Positions 16,790-28,964 of a DNA stretch of 64,000 nt are shown piece after piece. A program made the position numbers and the translations under genes. Every line of letters starts with the position of its first letter. Positions within the stretch are counted from its first letter, which is position 1. The notes under the pieces were generated by a model that worked only from the letters and a program-made list of their open reading frames with translations, did not search any database and had not been told where the DNA came from. The DNA is from Catenulispora sp. MAP5-51 (GTDB lineage: Bacteria; Actinomycetota; Actinomycetes; Streptomycetales; Catenulisporaceae), in the NCBI RefSeq assembly GCF_041261205.1, contig NZ_JBGCCH010000012.1:124001-188000 (forward strand), given 5' to 3'.

Positions 16790-16844
16790 ACGGCTCGACC
16801 CCGCGCGACTCGACCTTGTCAGTGCGAACCGTGAGGATGGTGAC

Positions 16845-17279
16845 ATGACGCCCGAACAGAAGGCCGGAAAAGATGCCCCAGCGACGGCCGCGCTGGAACG
16901 CCTCCGCGCCATCTGCCTGGCCCTGCCCGAGGTCGAGGAGCGCGAGAGCCATGGCGAGCCGACGTGGTTCATCCGCGGCAAGCGCACGCTCGTGATGTTC
17001 TGCGATCACCACCACGGCGAGCGCCTGGGCTTCTGGTGCCCGGCCCCGGAGGGAGTGCAGGAGCTGCGGATGGAGCAGGACCCGGACACCTTCTACCGGC
17101 CGCCGTACGTCGGCGTGCGGGGCTGGCTCGGCGTGAACCTGGACGGCGACCCGGACTGGGAGGACGTCGAGGACATCGTGCGCGACGCCTACCGCAAGGT
17201 GGCGCCGAAGACGTTGGCAGCCCGAGTCGTTGGCGGCCCGAGTCCTTTGGCAGCCCGAGTCGTCGGCGGCGCGTCGTGA
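16845..17279 (+). CDS. MmcQ/YjbR-family protein
   Basis: A 144-aa protein. The core ALERLRAICLALPEVEERESHGEPTWF, then RTLVMFCDHHHGERLGFWC and YVGVRGWLGVNLDGDPDWEDVEDIVRDAYRKVAPK, is the MmcQ/YjbR fold (CyaY-like, possibly DNA-binding). The last 24 residues are repeats of LAARVVGG encoded by 16-bp DNA repeats and are not part of the family fold, so they look like a recent extension. ATG at 16845 with GAGG upstream. Its stop overlaps the next gene's GTG (GTGA), so the two are co-translated. Probably controlled by the divergent TetR protein. Confidence 0.85.
   Translation: MTPEQKAGKDAPATAALERLRAICLALPEVEERESHGEPTWFIRGKRTLVMFCDHHHGERLGFWCPAPEGVQELRMEQDPDTFYRPPYVGVRGWLGVNLDGDPDWEDVEDIVRDAYRKVAPKTLAARVVGGPSPLAARVVGGAS
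17214..17270 (+). repeat. 16-bp tandem repeats at the 3' end of the MmcQ-like gene
   Basis: TTGGCAGCCCGAGTCG (17214-17229), TTGGCGGCCCGAGTCC (17230-17245), a 17-bp copy with one extra T (17246-17262) and a partial copy to 17270. They end 6 nt before the next gene's GTG and encode the repetitive C-terminus. Confidence 0.88.
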
Positions 17280-17713
17280 CTGAGCTGAGGGTGTCGGTGG
17301 ACGTCGCGGCCTCGGCCGAGCGGGCCTGGGAGACGCTGTCCGACTGGGAGTCGCAGGGCGCGTGGATGGTCGCGACCAAGGTGCGCGGGACGGCGAGCGC
17401 CGTCGGCGGCAGCCTGGAGGGCTTCACCGGGATCGGGCCGGTCGGGTTCCTGGACACGATGACGGTCACCGAATGGGAGCCGCCGCGCAGCTGCACGGTG
17501 CGCCACACCGGGCACGTGGTGCGCGGCACCGGCGGATTCGAGGTGACGCCACGGGGCGCGGCCGGGTGCCGGGTGACCTGGTGGGAGGACGTCGACCTGC
17601 CGCTGGGGGTGCTGGGCCGGATCGGGTGGCTGGTGATCGGGCCGACGACGCGGTTGTTCTTCAAGGTCTCGCTCGGCCGCCTCAAGCGGATTCTTGAGGC
17701 AGACGATTCTTGA
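17276..17713 (+). CDS. SRPBCC (START-like) family protein
   Basis: A 145-aa protein of the polyketide cyclase/dehydrase-like helix-grip fold. The N-terminus LRVSVDVAASAERAWETLSDWESQGAWM is characteristic, and GTASAVGGSLEGFTGIGPVGFLDTMTVTEWEPPRSCTVRHTG forms the central strands. Members bind lipids or hydrophobic ligands. GTG start overlaps the MmcQ-like stop. The stop lies in a duplicated 12-mer (GATTCTTGAGGC at 17689-17700 and 17705-17716). Likely in one operon with the MmcQ-like gene. Confidence 0.85.
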   Translation: MTELRVSVDVAASAERAWETLSDWESQGAWMVATKVRGTASAVGGSLEGFTGIGPVGFLDTMTVTEWEPPRSCTVRHTGHVVRGTGGFEVTPRGAAGCRVTWWEDVDLPLGVLGRIGWLVIGPTTRLFFKVSLGRLKRILEADDS

Positions 17714-17716
17714 GGC
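17689..17716 (+). repeat. Duplicated 12-mer across the SRPBCC stop codon
   Basis: GATTCTTGAGGC occurs at 17689-17700 and 17705-17716, 16 bp apart. In the second copy TTGAGG supplies the in-frame TGA stop; in the first the same letters are read in another frame. Confidence 0.85.
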
Positions 17717-17730
17717 GGCGGAGTAGCGCA

Positions 17731-18618
17731 TCAGCCGATGACGCGGTCCAGGGTGCGCCGGCCCATCCGGCTCATCGTCGGGTTGCTGTCGAGGTAGTAC
17801 CAGACCAGGCCCATCGCCTGCTGGAACGCCCAGGCTCTGCCGCGCTGCCACTGCAGGTCGTCGCAGCCCAGGACTTCGCGCAGCACCTCGCGGGGTCCGG
17901 GCTCCAGCAGGTGCCAGACGGCGACAAGGTCCAGGGCCGGGTCGGCCGCGCCCAGCCCGCCGGTGTCGAGGACGCCGGCCAGGCGCCCGCCGGCGACCAG
18001 GACGTTGCCGGGGATCAGGTCGCCGTGGGTCATCCGTTCGGCGTCGGTGCGGGGCAGCTCGCGGAGCTCAGCCCAGAGACGGCGCAGCCGGGGCACGTCG
18101 AGCAGGTGCTCGCTGCGCTCGAAGCAGGTCGCCATCCACGCGTCGTGCGAACGCAGGTCGCCGCCGCGGCCCGAACCGCCGAAGGTGCGGCCCCGGGTGT
18201 CCAGCGTGCGGACGCCGCCGATGAACTCGGCCAGGTCGCGGGCGAACGCGACGGAGGCACCCGGGTCGTCGTCGGTGGCGGTGACCCCGGGAAGCCAGGT
18301 CTGGACCGACCACGGCAGCGGATACCCGGCGCCCGGTTCGCCGATCGCGACCGGCTCGGGGACGGGGAAGCGGGTGCTGCCCGCCAGCTCGCGGGCCGCC
18401 TCGGCTTCGGCCTCGAGCCGGCGGCGGATGCCGTCAGGCTCCCCGTCCTTGAGGGGGAAGCGCGCGGCAAGGCCGTCGCCGATGCGGAAGATGGCGTTGA
18501 CCGTGCCCGGCGAGGCGATCTCGGTGACGGGCAGTTCGCGCCACTGCGGGAACTGCTCGCCGACGAGCCCGCGGACGACGGGTTCTGACACGGTCAACTG
18601 GCCGGTGTGCATCCGCAT
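17731..18618 (-). CDS. Aminoglycoside phosphotransferase (APH) family protein
   Basis: A 295-aa small-molecule kinase-fold protein. The catalytic loop is MTHGDLIPGNVLVAGG (HGDxxxxN) and the metal-binding segment is GVLDTGGLGAADPALDL. The N-lobe has PGTVNAIFRIGDGLAARFPLKDG, with the ATP-site Lys or Arg. Such genes are common in actinomycetes and are not evidence of antibiotic resistance; substrates may be antibiotics, sugars or others. Converges with the SRPBCC gene and is separated from pyrF by 58 bp on the same strand. Confidence 0.85.
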   Translation of the reverse strand: MRMHTGQLTVSEPVVRGLVGEQFPQWRELPVTEIASPGTVNAIFRIGDGLAARFPLKDGEPDGIRRRLEAEAEAARELAGSTRFPVPEPVAIGEPGAGYPLPWSVQTWLPGVTATDDDPGASVAFARDLAEFIGGVRTLDTRGRTFGGSGRGGDLRSHDAWMATCFERSEHLLDVPRLRRLWAELRELPRTDAERMTHGDLIPGNVLVAGGRLAGVLDTGGLGAADPALDLVAVWHLLEPGPREVLREVLGCDDLQWQRGRAWAFQQAMGLVWYYLDSNPTMSRMGRRTLDRVIG

Positions 18619-18676
18619 CGCGGCAGTCTCGCATGCGGGCGCCCGCGCCGAACACCGGATTTCGGCGCGTGAACAG

Positions 18677-19522
18677 CTAGTCCAGCATCCCCCGCAGCTC
18701 GTCCACGGCCCGCGCCGCCGCGTCGCGCAGCCCGGCGATCGACGGGCCGCCCCGCAGGATCTCGCGGCTGTTCGAGGGCACCACGTTGTGGGCGCCGGCG
18801 CCGAAGATCCGGCGCACGTCCGCCGGGGTCGCGCCCTGGGCGCCGATGCCGGGCACCAGGTAGGCGCCGTTGAGCTGCGCCAGGTCGAAGTCCGGGGTCT
18901 CGACGGTGCCGCCGACCACCACGCCGATCGGGCCCATCGGGGAGGCGCCGGCGTTGCGGACGGCCGCGGCGGTGATCATCTCCTCCGCGACGGTGCGGCC
19001 CGAGGCGCCGGTCGCGCCCTGGACCTGGGAGCCCTCGGGGTTCGAGGTCAGGCCGAGGACGAAGACGCCCGCGTTGTTCTTCTCCGCGGCCGCGTAGAGC
19101 GGCTCCAGGGAGCCGAAGCCCAGGTAGGGGTTCGCGGTCAGCGCGTCGGAGAACAGCGGGGAGGACGGCACCAGGTAGGCGTCGGCGTAGGCCGCGACCG
19201 TGGAGCCGATGTCGCCGCGCTTGGCGTCCATGATCAGCACGGTGCCGGCCGAGCGGGCGTCGTCGACGACGCGCTCCAGGACCGCGATGCCGCGGCTGCC
19301 GTAGCGCTCGAAGAAGGCCGACTGCGGCTTGAGCGCGGCGACCCGGTCGGCCAGCGCCTCGACCACCGTGTACGCGAAGCGCTCCAGCCCCGCGACGTCG
19401 TCGCTGAGGTCCCACTGGGCCAGCAGCGCGGTGTGCGGGTCGATCCCGGCGCACAGCGGGCCCCGCTCGTCCAGAGCAGTCCGCAAGCGGGCGCCGAAGG
19501 GAGAATCCGGTCGTACAGCCAT
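18677..19522 (-). CDS. pyrF: Orotidine 5'-phosphate decarboxylase (type 2)
   Basis: Last step of UMP synthesis (OMP to UMP + CO2); 281 aa. LIMDAKRGDIGST contains the catalytic Lys and Asp residues in the arrangement of the long, type 2 PyrF of actinobacteria, and GLTSNPEGSQVQGATG follows. It is the final gene of the pyr operon, 26 nt after pyrD, with an AAGAGGAG ribosome site. Confidence 0.96.
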   Translation of the reverse strand: MAVRPDSPFGARLRTALDERGPLCAGIDPHTALLAQWDLSDDVAGLERFAYTVVEALADRVAALKPQSAFFERYGSRGIAVLERVVDDARSAGTVLIMDAKRGDIGSTVAAYADAYLVPSSPLFSDALTANPYLGFGSLEPLYAAAEKNNAGVFVLGLTSNPEGSQVQGATGASGRTVAEEMITAAAVRNAGASPMGPIGVVVGGTVETPDFDLAQLNGAYLVPGIGAQGATPADVRRIFGAGAHNVVPSNSREILRGGPSIAGLRDAAARAVDELRGMLD

Positions 19523-19548
19523 GACAACTCTCCTCTTATATATGGGGT

Positions 19549-20682
19549 CTAAGAAACGCGGGCCGCCTCGACGGCGTCGCGCAGGCTCGTGTAACCGCCG
19601 GCCCGCACCCTGGCGGCGATCCCGCGGTTGATCCGGGAGGCCCAGGCCGGCCCCTCATAGATGAACCCGGTGTAGCCCTGGACCAGGTCGGCGCCGGCGA
19701 CCAGGCGCTGCCAGGCGTCGTTGACGGTCTCCACGCCGCCGACCGAGACCAGGGCCAGCCGGCCGTCGGTGCGCGAGCGCAGGCGGCGCAGCACCTCCAG
19801 CGAGCGGGCCTTCAGCGGCGCGCCCGACAGACCGCCGCCGCCGGCGGCCGTGATCTTCTCCTCGGAGGACTTCAGCCCCTCGCGGCCGATCGTGGTGTTG
19901 GTCGCGATGATGCCGTCCAGGCGCAGCTCCAGGGCCAGGTCGGCGACCGCGTCGACGTCCGCGTCGGCCAGGTCCGGGGCGATCTTCACCAGCAGCGGGA
20001 CGTGCCGGCCCGGCACCGCCTCGTCGGCCGCCGCGCGCACCGCCTTGAGCAGCGGCCGCAGCACCTCGACGGCCTGCAGGTTGCGCAGGCCCGGGGTGTT
20101 CGGCGAGGACACGTTGACCACCAGGTAGTCTGCGTACGGCGCCAGCAGCCTGGTCGACACCACGTAGTCGGTCGCGGCCTCGTCCTCCGGCACGATCTTC
20201 GTCTTGCCGATGTTGACGCCGACCACCGGCGGGACCTTGTCCCAGCGCTCGGGCTTGGCCACGCGGCGCTTGAGCCGGCGCGCGACCTCCTCGGCGCCGC
20301 CGTTGTTGAAGCCCATGCGGTTCACCACGGCGCGATCGGCGATCAGCCGGGCCAGCCGGGGCTGTTCGTTGCCGGGCTGGCCCTGGCCGGTGACCGTGCC
20401 GATCTCCACCGAGCCGAAGCCCAGGGCGGCCAGGGCGTCGATGCCCTCGGCGTTCTTGTCGAAGCCGGCGGCCAGGCCGAACGGCGCCGGGAACCCGACC
20501 CCGAACACGGTCTGCTTCAGGACCGCGTCATGGGCCGGGAACAGCCGCTCCAGCAGCGCCAGGCCGACGCCCGCCGGCAGGGCGCCGACGGCCTTGATCG
20601 TGCCGAATCCGAGGTGGTGCGCCTGCTCGGCGTCCATCCGGCGGAACACCAGGTTGAACAGTTTCGGATAGATCCGCATCAC
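19549..20682 (-). CDS. pyrD: Dihydroorotate dehydrogenase, class 2 (quinone)
   Basis: Membrane-associated flavoenzyme (377 aa) that oxidises dihydroorotate using quinone. The N-terminal helix [23 protein letters not shown] is the class 2 membrane-binding extension. [21 protein letters not shown] is the FMN region and [14 protein letters not shown] carries the catalytic Ser; VGVNIGKTK and [18 protein letters not shown] complete the fold. Sits between carB and pyrF in the operon. Confidence 0.96.
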   Translation of the reverse strand: MMRIYPKLFNLVFRRMDAEQAHHLGFGTIKAVGALPAGVGLALLERLFPAHDAVLKQTVFGVGFPAPFGLAAGFDKNAEGIDALAALGFGSVEIGTVTGQGQPGNEQPRLARLIADRAVVNRMGFNNGGAEEVARRLKRRVAKPERWDKVPPVVGVNIGKTKIVPEDEAATDYVVSTRLLAPYADYLVVNVSSPNTPGLRNLQAVEVLRPLLKAVRAAADEAVPGRHVPLLVKIAPDLADADVDAVADLALELRLDGIIATNTTIGREGLKSSEEKITAAGGGGLSGAPLKARSLEVLRRLRSRTDGRLALVSVGGVETVNDAWQRLVAGADLVQGYTGFIYEGPAWASRINRGIAARVRAGGYTSLRDAVEAARVS

Positions 20683-20734
20683 CAGGCGCCTTTCTCAGTG
20701 GGACATGATCATCGTCTCGCGGAGCCGGGGCTTC

Positions 20735-24034
<3,300 letters not shown>

Positions 24035-24035
24035 C

Positions 24036-25184
24036 TCAGGCCTCGCTCTTCTGCTTGTTCTTGGTCTCGGCCATGAGATCCGCGAATCGATCGAACAGGT
24101 AAGCCGCATCGTGCGGGCCTGCCGCCGCTTCCGGGTGGTACTGCACGCTGAACGCCGGGACGTCCAGGGCCTTCAGGCCCTCGACCACGTCGTCGTTCAG
24201 GCAGACGTGGCTGACCTCGACCCGGCCGTACTTGGTGTCCGAGACCTTGTCCAGCGGCGCGTCCACGGCGAACCCGTGGTTGTGCGCGGTGACCTCGACC
24301 TTGCCGGTCGCGCGGTCCTGCACCGGCTGGTTGATGCCGCGGTGCCCGTACTTGAGCTTGTAGGTGCCGAAGCCGAAGGCCCGGCCCAGGATCTGGTTGC
24401 CGAAGCAGATCCCGAAGACCGGGATCTTCCGGTCCAGGACCGCCTGCACGATGGGGACCATCGTCTCCTCGGTGGTCTCCGGGTCGCCGGGGCCGTTGCT
24501 CATGAAGAAGCCGTCCGGCTCCAGCGCCAGGACGTCCTCCAGGGTCGCCGAGGCCGACAGCACGTGCACCCGGGCGCCGCGCTCGGCCATCCGGTGCGGT
24601 GTCATGGACTTGATGCCGAGGTCGTAGGCGGCGACGGTGAACTTGTGCTCGCCGATCGGCTCGACCACGTAGCCCTGCTTGGTGCTGACGTCGCCCACCA
24701 GGTCCGCGCCGGCCATCTCCGGGCTCGCCTTGACCTTGTCGGCCAGCGTCTTCGGGTCCTGCGCGGCCGCCTCGCCGGAGAACACGCCGCAGCGCATCGC
24801 GCCGCGCTCGCGCAGGTGGCGGGTGATGGCGCGGGTGTCGACGCCGGAGATGCCGACGATGCCCTGCGCGGCGAGCTCCTCGTCCAGCGTGCGCTGGGAG
24901 CGCCAGTTCGAGGCCACCCGGCTGGGGTCGCGGACCACGTAGCCGGCGACCCAGATCTGCCGGGACTCCGGGTCCTCGTCGTTGACGCCGGTGTTGCCGA
25001 TGTGCGGGGCCGTCATCACGACGACCTGCCGGTGGTAGGAGGGGTCGGTCAGGGTCTCCTGGTAACCGGTCATGCCGGTGGTGAAAACGGCCTCGCCGAA
25101 GGTCTCGCCGATCGCGCCGTAGGCATCGCCGCGGAAGGTCCGTCCGTCCTCCAGAACCAGGATCGCCGGGGGTCGGTTGTTCAT
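24036..25184 (-). CDS. carA: Carbamoyl-phosphate synthase, small (glutaminase) subunit
   Basis: A 382-aa class I glutamine amidotransferase that supplies ammonia to CarB. The nucleophile elbow is [17 protein letters not shown], and the His-Glu pair is in [19 protein letters not shown]. The N-terminal domain [27 protein letters not shown] is typical. Its ATG overlaps the stop of the upstream membrane gene (ATGA), and carB follows at once. Confidence 0.98.
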   Translation of the reverse strand: MNNRPPAILVLEDGRTFRGDAYGAIGETFGEAVFTTGMTGYQETLTDPSYHRQVVVMTAPHIGNTGVNDEDPESRQIWVAGYVVRDPSRVASNWRSQRTLDEELAAQGIVGISGVDTRAITRHLRERGAMRCGVFSGEAAAQDPKTLADKVKASPEMAGADLVGDVSTKQGYVVEPIGEHKFTVAAYDLGIKSMTPHRMAERGARVHVLSASATLEDVLALEPDGFFMSNGPGDPETTEETMVPIVQAVLDRKIPVFGICFGNQILGRAFGFGTYKLKYGHRGINQPVQDRATGKVEVTAHNHGFAVDAPLDKVSDTKYGRVEVSHVCLNDDVVEGLKALDVPAFSVQYHPEAAAGPHDAAYLFDRFADLMAETKNKQKSEA

Positions 25185-25753
25185 GCGGACGGCCTTTCTG
25201 TAGCGCTGACTGCGAAGTAGGCCTCCAGGGCCCGCATCAGTCCATCAGTCCCGTGGCGGGGGTCGACGCCGGTGTCCAGGGTGCGGTCACCGTGCTGCCA
25301 CGTGATCACCACCAGGCCTTCGTCCCTCAGATACTTTCCGGCCATCCCGGAGGCCAGGCGGACGCCCCGGACCGCGGCGGCCGGGATGAAGACCGCGGTC
25401 GGCTCGCGGTCGATCAGCACGCCGGCCTCGGCGATGTGGACCTGCGCGTTGCTGCGCTCGCCCAGGCCCTGCACCGCGATGCGGTCCAGCCAGTCGCCCT
25501 CGGAGGTGGTGGACACGTAGACCGCCTCGAAGCCGCCCTCGCCGGAGAAGACCCCTTCGGGGATCTCGTTCAGCGGCAGCAGATCGGACTGCCGGGCCTG
25601 GCGCTTCTTCCAGCCCCGCCACATCAGCAGGTAGATGCCGCCCATGGCGGCCAGCGTGACGATCGTCCAGAGGATCCGCTGGCCGATGTGCGTGACCGGC
25701 GCGGAGTGCTCGCCGGAGGCCAGGACGGGGTGGATCAGGAACCGGTTGTTCAT
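25181..25753 (-). CDS. Membrane-anchored PH-like domain protein of the pyr operon
   Basis: A 190-aa protein with one membrane helix (about residues 27-44, [19 protein letters not shown]), a basic stop-transfer stretch (KKRQARQ) and a cytoplasmic C-terminal domain resembling the PH-like domains of actinobacterial membrane proteins. A comparable gene sits between pyrC and carA in Streptomyces; its role is not known. It overlaps pyrC upstream and carA downstream by 4 nt each, so it is translated with the pathway enzymes. A scaffold or regulatory role is inference only. Confidence 0.8.
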   Translation of the reverse strand: MNNRFLIHPVLASGEHSAPVTHIGQRILWTIVTLAAMGGIYLLMWRGWKKRQARQSDLLPLNEIPEGVFSGEGGFEAVYVSTTSEGDWLDRIAVQGLGERSNAQVHIAEAGVLIDREPTAVFIPAAAVRGVRLASGMAGKYLRDEGLVVITWQHGDRTLDTGVDPRHGTDGLMRALEAYFAVSATERPSA

Positions 25754-27042
25754 GCGAGCTTCCCATCGAGCACGGTGGCGGTCCCCCGCAGGAACGTCGC
25801 GACGACCGCCCCGGGCAGCTCCATCCCCTGATACGGGGTGTTCTGCGACAGCGAGGCCAGCGCGGTGCGGTCCACGGTGCGCTTGGCCTTCGGGTCCACC
25901 AGGACCAGGTTCGCCGGCTCGCCGATCGCGATCGGGCGGCCGTGCCGGTCGTCGACCTGGCCGATGGCCGCCGGCCGCACCGACATCCGGTCGGCGACCT
26001 CCGCCCAGCTCATCAGGCCGCTGTCGACCATGGTCTGCTGCACGACGGACAGCGCGGTCTCCAGGCCCAGCATGCCCATGGCAGCCGCGGCCCACTCGCA
26101 GTCCTTGTCCTCGTGCGGGTGCGGGGCGTGGTCGGTGGCCACGGCGTCGATGGTGCCGTCGGCCAGGCCGGCCCGCAGCGCCTCGACGTCCGCGGCGGTG
26201 CGCAGCGGCGGGTTGACCTTGTAGATCGGGTCGTAGCTCTTGACCAGGTCCTCGGTCAGGATCAGGTGGTGCGGGGTGACCTCGGCGGTCACCGGCCAGC
26301 CCTTGGACTTGGCCCAGCGGATCAGCTCCACCGAGCCGGCCGTGGAGACGTGGCAGACGTGCAGCCGGGACTTGGTGTGCGCGGCCAGCAGGATGTCGCG
26401 GGCGATGATCGCCTCCTCGGCCACCGCCGGCCAGCCGGTCAGGCCCAGGACCCCGGACAGCTCGCCCTCGTTCATCTGCGCGCCCTGCGTCAGCTGCGGC
26501 TCCTGCGCGTGCTGCGCGATCACGCCGTCGAAGGCCTTCACGTACTCCAGCGCGCGCCGCATCAGGTTGGCGTCGGAGACGCACTTGCCGTCGTCGGAGA
26601 AGACCCGGACCCGGGCCGCGGAGTCGGCCATCGCGCCGAGCTCGGCCAGCCGCTCGCCGGCCAGGCCCACGGTGACCGCGCCGACCGGGAACACGTCGCA
26701 GTGCCCGGCCTCGCGGCCCAGGCGCCAGACCTGCTCGACCACGCCGGCGGTGTCGGCGACCGGGTCGGTGTTGGCCATGGCGTGCACCGCGGTGAAGCCG
26801 CCGAGCGCGGCGGCCCGGGTCCCGGTGTCGACGGTCTCGGCGTCCTCGCGGCCCGGCTCGCGCAGGTGGGTGTGCAGATCCACCAGGCCCGGCAGCACGA
26901 TCAGGCCGCCGGCGTCGATCACGACGGTGCCGGCGACCGGGCCCAGGGCTCCGGCCTCGGCGATGATGCCGTCGCGCAGGAGCAGGTCCTGCGGGTCGCC
27001 GCCCAGGACGCTCGCGTTCTTGATCAGGTAGGTGGTGCTCAC
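25750..27042 (-). CDS. pyrC: Dihydroorotase
   Basis: Cyclises carbamoyl-aspartate to dihydroorotate; 430 aa, amidohydrolase fold of the class I type. [16 protein letters not shown] has the HxH metal site, and the other metal and substrate residues lie in [28 protein letters not shown] and [15 protein letters not shown]. The start is the GTG at 27042, overlapping the pyrB stop (GTGA). Confidence 0.97.
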   Translation of the reverse strand: MSTTYLIKNASVLGGDPQDLLLRDGIIAEAGALGPVAGTVVIDAGGLIVLPGLVDLHTHLREPGREDAETVDTGTRAAALGGFTAVHAMANTDPVADTAGVVEQVWRLGREAGHCDVFPVGAVTVGLAGERLAELGAMADSAARVRVFSDDGKCVSDANLMRRALEYVKAFDGVIAQHAQEPQLTQGAQMNEGELSGVLGLTGWPAVAEEAIIARDILLAAHTKSRLHVCHVSTAGSVELIRWAKSKGWPVTAEVTPHHLILTEDLVKSYDPIYKVNPPLRTAADVEALRAGLADGTIDAVATDHAPHPHEDKDCEWAAAAMGMLGLETALSVVQQTMVDSGLMSWAEVADRMSVRPAAIGQVDDRHGRPIAIGEPANLVLVDPKAKRTVDRTALASLSQNTPYQGMELPGAVVATFLRGTATVLDGKLA

Positions 27043-28043
27043 GCGGCGGCGCCCTTCGGTTCGGTGTGCGGGTTCTGCTGCTGGCTCTGGTTCTGGCTCT
27101 GGCCCTCGTCGCTGCCGATCGCCGACTCGCTCCCGCTCAGCAGCAGGTACAGCACGGCCATCCGGACGCTGACCCCGTTGGCGACCTGCTCGACGATCAC
27201 CGAGCGGTCGGAGTCGGCGACCTCGGCGGAGATCTCCATGCCGCGGACCATCGGCCCGGGGTGCATGACGATCGCCTTGTCCGGCAGCTTGGCCATGCGC
27301 TGCGCGTCCAGGCCGTAGCGGCGGCTGTACTCGCGCTGCGTGGGGAAGAAGCCGCCGTTCATCCGCTCGCGCTGGACCCGCAGCATCATGATCGCGTCGC
27401 TGCCCGGGACGGCCGCGTCCAGGTCGTAGGAGACCTCGCAGGGCCAGCTCTCCACGCCCATCGGGAGCAGCGTCGGCGGGGCGACCAGCGTCACGCGCGC
27501 GCCGAGGGTGGCCAGCAGGTGCACGTTGGAGCGCGCGACCCGGGAGTGCAGGACGTCGCCGACCACGGTGACCCGGCGGCCCTCGAAGCCGCCGAGGTGG
27601 CGGCGCATGGTGAAGGCGTCCAGCAGGGCCTGCGTGGGGTGCTCGTGGGTGCCGTCGCCGGCGTTGACCACGTGGCTGGAGCTCCAGCCGGCGTTGGCCA
27701 GCCGGTAGGCGGCGCCGGAGGCGCTGTGCCGCACCACGACCGCGTCGGCGCCCATGGCCTCCAGGGTGAGCGCGGTGTCCTTCAGCGACTCGCCCTTGGA
27801 GACGCTGGAGCCCTTGGCCGAGAAGTTGATCACATCGGCGCTCAGCCGCTTGGCGGCGACCTCGAAGGAGGTGCGGGTGCGGGTGGAGTCCTCGAAGAAG
27901 AGGTTCACCACGGTGCGGCCGCGCAGCGTCGGCAGCTTCTTGATCGGGCGGGCCGCCAGCCGGGCGATCTCCTCGGCGGTGTCCAGGATCAGCACCGCGT
28001 CGTCGCGGGAGAGGTCGGCGGTGGACAACAGGTGGCGCTTCAT
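27039..28043 (-). CDS. pyrB: Aspartate carbamoyltransferase catalytic chain
   Basis: First committed step of pyrimidine synthesis, 334 aa. [19 protein letters not shown] is the carbamoyl-phosphate motif, [16 protein letters not shown] and [14 protein letters not shown] are substrate-binding segments, and [15 protein letters not shown] is near the end. The last 25 residues are an unusual Gln/Asn/Ser-rich tail ([10 protein letters not shown]) beyond the conserved fold, encoded by short repeats. No pyrI regulatory chain is present. The ATG overlaps the pyrR stop. Confidence 0.97.
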   Translation of the reverse strand: MKRHLLSTADLSRDDAVLILDTAEEIARLAARPIKKLPTLRGRTVVNLFFEDSTRTRTSFEVAAKRLSADVINFSAKGSSVSKGESLKDTALTLEAMGADAVVVRHSASGAAYRLANAGWSSSHVVNAGDGTHEHPTQALLDAFTMRRHLGGFEGRRVTVVGDVLHSRVARSNVHLLATLGARVTLVAPPTLLPMGVESWPCEVSYDLDAAVPGSDAIMMLRVQRERMNGGFFPTQREYSRRYGLDAQRMAKLPDKAIVMHPGPMVRGMEISAEVADSDRSVIVEQVANGVSVRMAVLYLLLSGSESAIGSDEGQSQNQSQQQNPHTEPKGAAA

Positions 28044-28630
28044 ATAGCCGTCTCGCTCTCAATCCCCAGGTAGACGGCATCATGCTGCACACCGTCGTGC
28101 TCGCGCAGCCGGACCTTCACGCTCTCGCGCTGGGAGGTCGGCAGGTTCTTGCCGACGTAGTCGGCGCGGATCGGCAGCTCGCGGTGGCCGCGGTCGACCA
28201 GGACCGCCAGCTGCACGGCGCGCGGGCGGCCGATGTCGTTCAGGGCGTCCAGCGCGGCGCGGATGGTCCGGCCGGAGTACAGGACGTCGTCCACCAGGAC
28301 GATCAGGCGGCCGTCGACCCCCTCGTCGGGGATCTCGGTGCGCTCCAGCGCGCGGGCCGGCTTCATCCGCAGGTCGTCGCGGTACATGGTGACGTCCAGG
28401 AAGCCGACCGGGACGGTGGTGCCCTCGACGTCGGCGATGCGGGCGGCCAGGCGCTTGGCGAGCGTGGCGCCGCGGGTGGGGATCCCCAGCAGCATGACGT
28501 CCTCGGCGCCCTTGGCGCGTTCGAGGATCTCATGCGCTATCCGGGTCAACGCCCGGGAGATGTCGGCCTCGTCAAGAACCGACCGCGCACCCTGCGGTAT
28601 CGCGGGCGCAGGGCTGTGCTTTTCGGGCAT
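28040..28630 (-). CDS. pyrR: Bifunctional pyr operon RNA-binding regulator / uracil phosphoribosyltransferase PyrR
   Basis: A 196-aa phosphoribosyltransferase-fold protein that represses pyr genes when UMP is high. The PRPP loop is [39 protein letters not shown] and [16 protein letters not shown] are also conserved, and [26 protein letters not shown] is the hallmark C-terminal part. The ATG at 28630 has AAGGGGG upstream. A PyrR-binding RNA loop (28650-28667) precedes this ribosome site, so translational repression is expected as shown for Mycobacterium smegmatis. Confidence 0.96.
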   Translation of the reverse strand: MPEKHSPAPAIPQGARSVLDEADISRALTRIAHEILERAKGAEDVMLLGIPTRGATLAKRLAARIADVEGTTVPVGFLDVTMYRDDLRMKPARALERTEIPDEGVDGRLIVLVDDVLYSGRTIRAALDALNDIGRPRAVQLAVLVDRGHRELPIRADYVGKNLPTSQRESVKVRLREHDGVQHDAVYLGIESETAI

Positions 28631-28649
28631 GAAAATGCGGACCCCCTTC

Positions 28650-28667
28650 TCTGCCTCACGGGACAGA
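28650..28667 (-). promoter_or_regulatory. PyrR-binding RNA stem-loop in the pyr leader
   Basis: In the transcript, UCUG and CAGA pair around UCCCGUGAGG, which matches the PyrR-binding consensus UCCNGNGAGG exactly. It lies directly before the AAGGGGG ribosome site of pyrR, so bound PyrR would block initiation rather than act through a terminator; no attenuator hairpin is visible. Confidence 0.82.
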
Positions 28668-28692
28668 TCGTTAAAGGACTCGGTCGGCGACG

Positions 28693-28724
28693 ACTCTACC
28701 AGGACGATCACGCATGATCGTCAA
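28693..28724 (-). promoter_or_regulatory. Candidate pyr operon promoter with internal dyad
   Basis: On the minus strand TTGACG (28719-28724) and TAGAGT (28693-28698) could be -35 and -10 elements; the 20-nt spacing is long. Between them is a 7-bp dyad ACGATCA-CGCA-TGATCGT (28704-28721), placed where a repressor could block polymerase. Confidence 0.5.
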
Positions 28725-28824
28725 GAGCGCTCCGCCATCCGAGTGCGGAGCACTGCTCTGAGTGACATAAGCTGATTGGACCAGACCACCCGGCAGTCAC
28801 CGGTGTTCTTGACAACGACGGGAC

Positions 28825-28877
28825 TTGCGCAGAATGACAGCTGCGCGTACCGTCACGCTAAGTCACCAACGGGTCAT
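28825..28877 (+). promoter_or_regulatory. bldD promoter with BldD-box half-site array
   Basis: TTGCGC (28825-28830), 17 nt, then TACCGT (28848-28853) make a plausible promoter. Overlapping the -10 and start region is TCACGCTAAGTCA (28853-28865), an exact match to the BldD consensus TnAC-N5-GTnA. A third half-site, GTCAT at 28873-28877, extends the array. This fits the known autorepression of bldD. Confidence 0.7.
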
Positions 28878-28964
28878 TCGAGAAAACTGCCGATCCGCTG
28901 AACTGGGCCAAGCCGTGTGGCGAGGGGAACGCGTGAGGCCGCAGTTGTGTCTATGGGGAGCTAC

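Noticed and set aside
17731-18618. Antibiotic-resistance kinase
   Set aside because: APH-fold proteins are common in actinomycetes with many substrates; nothing nearby supports a resistance role.
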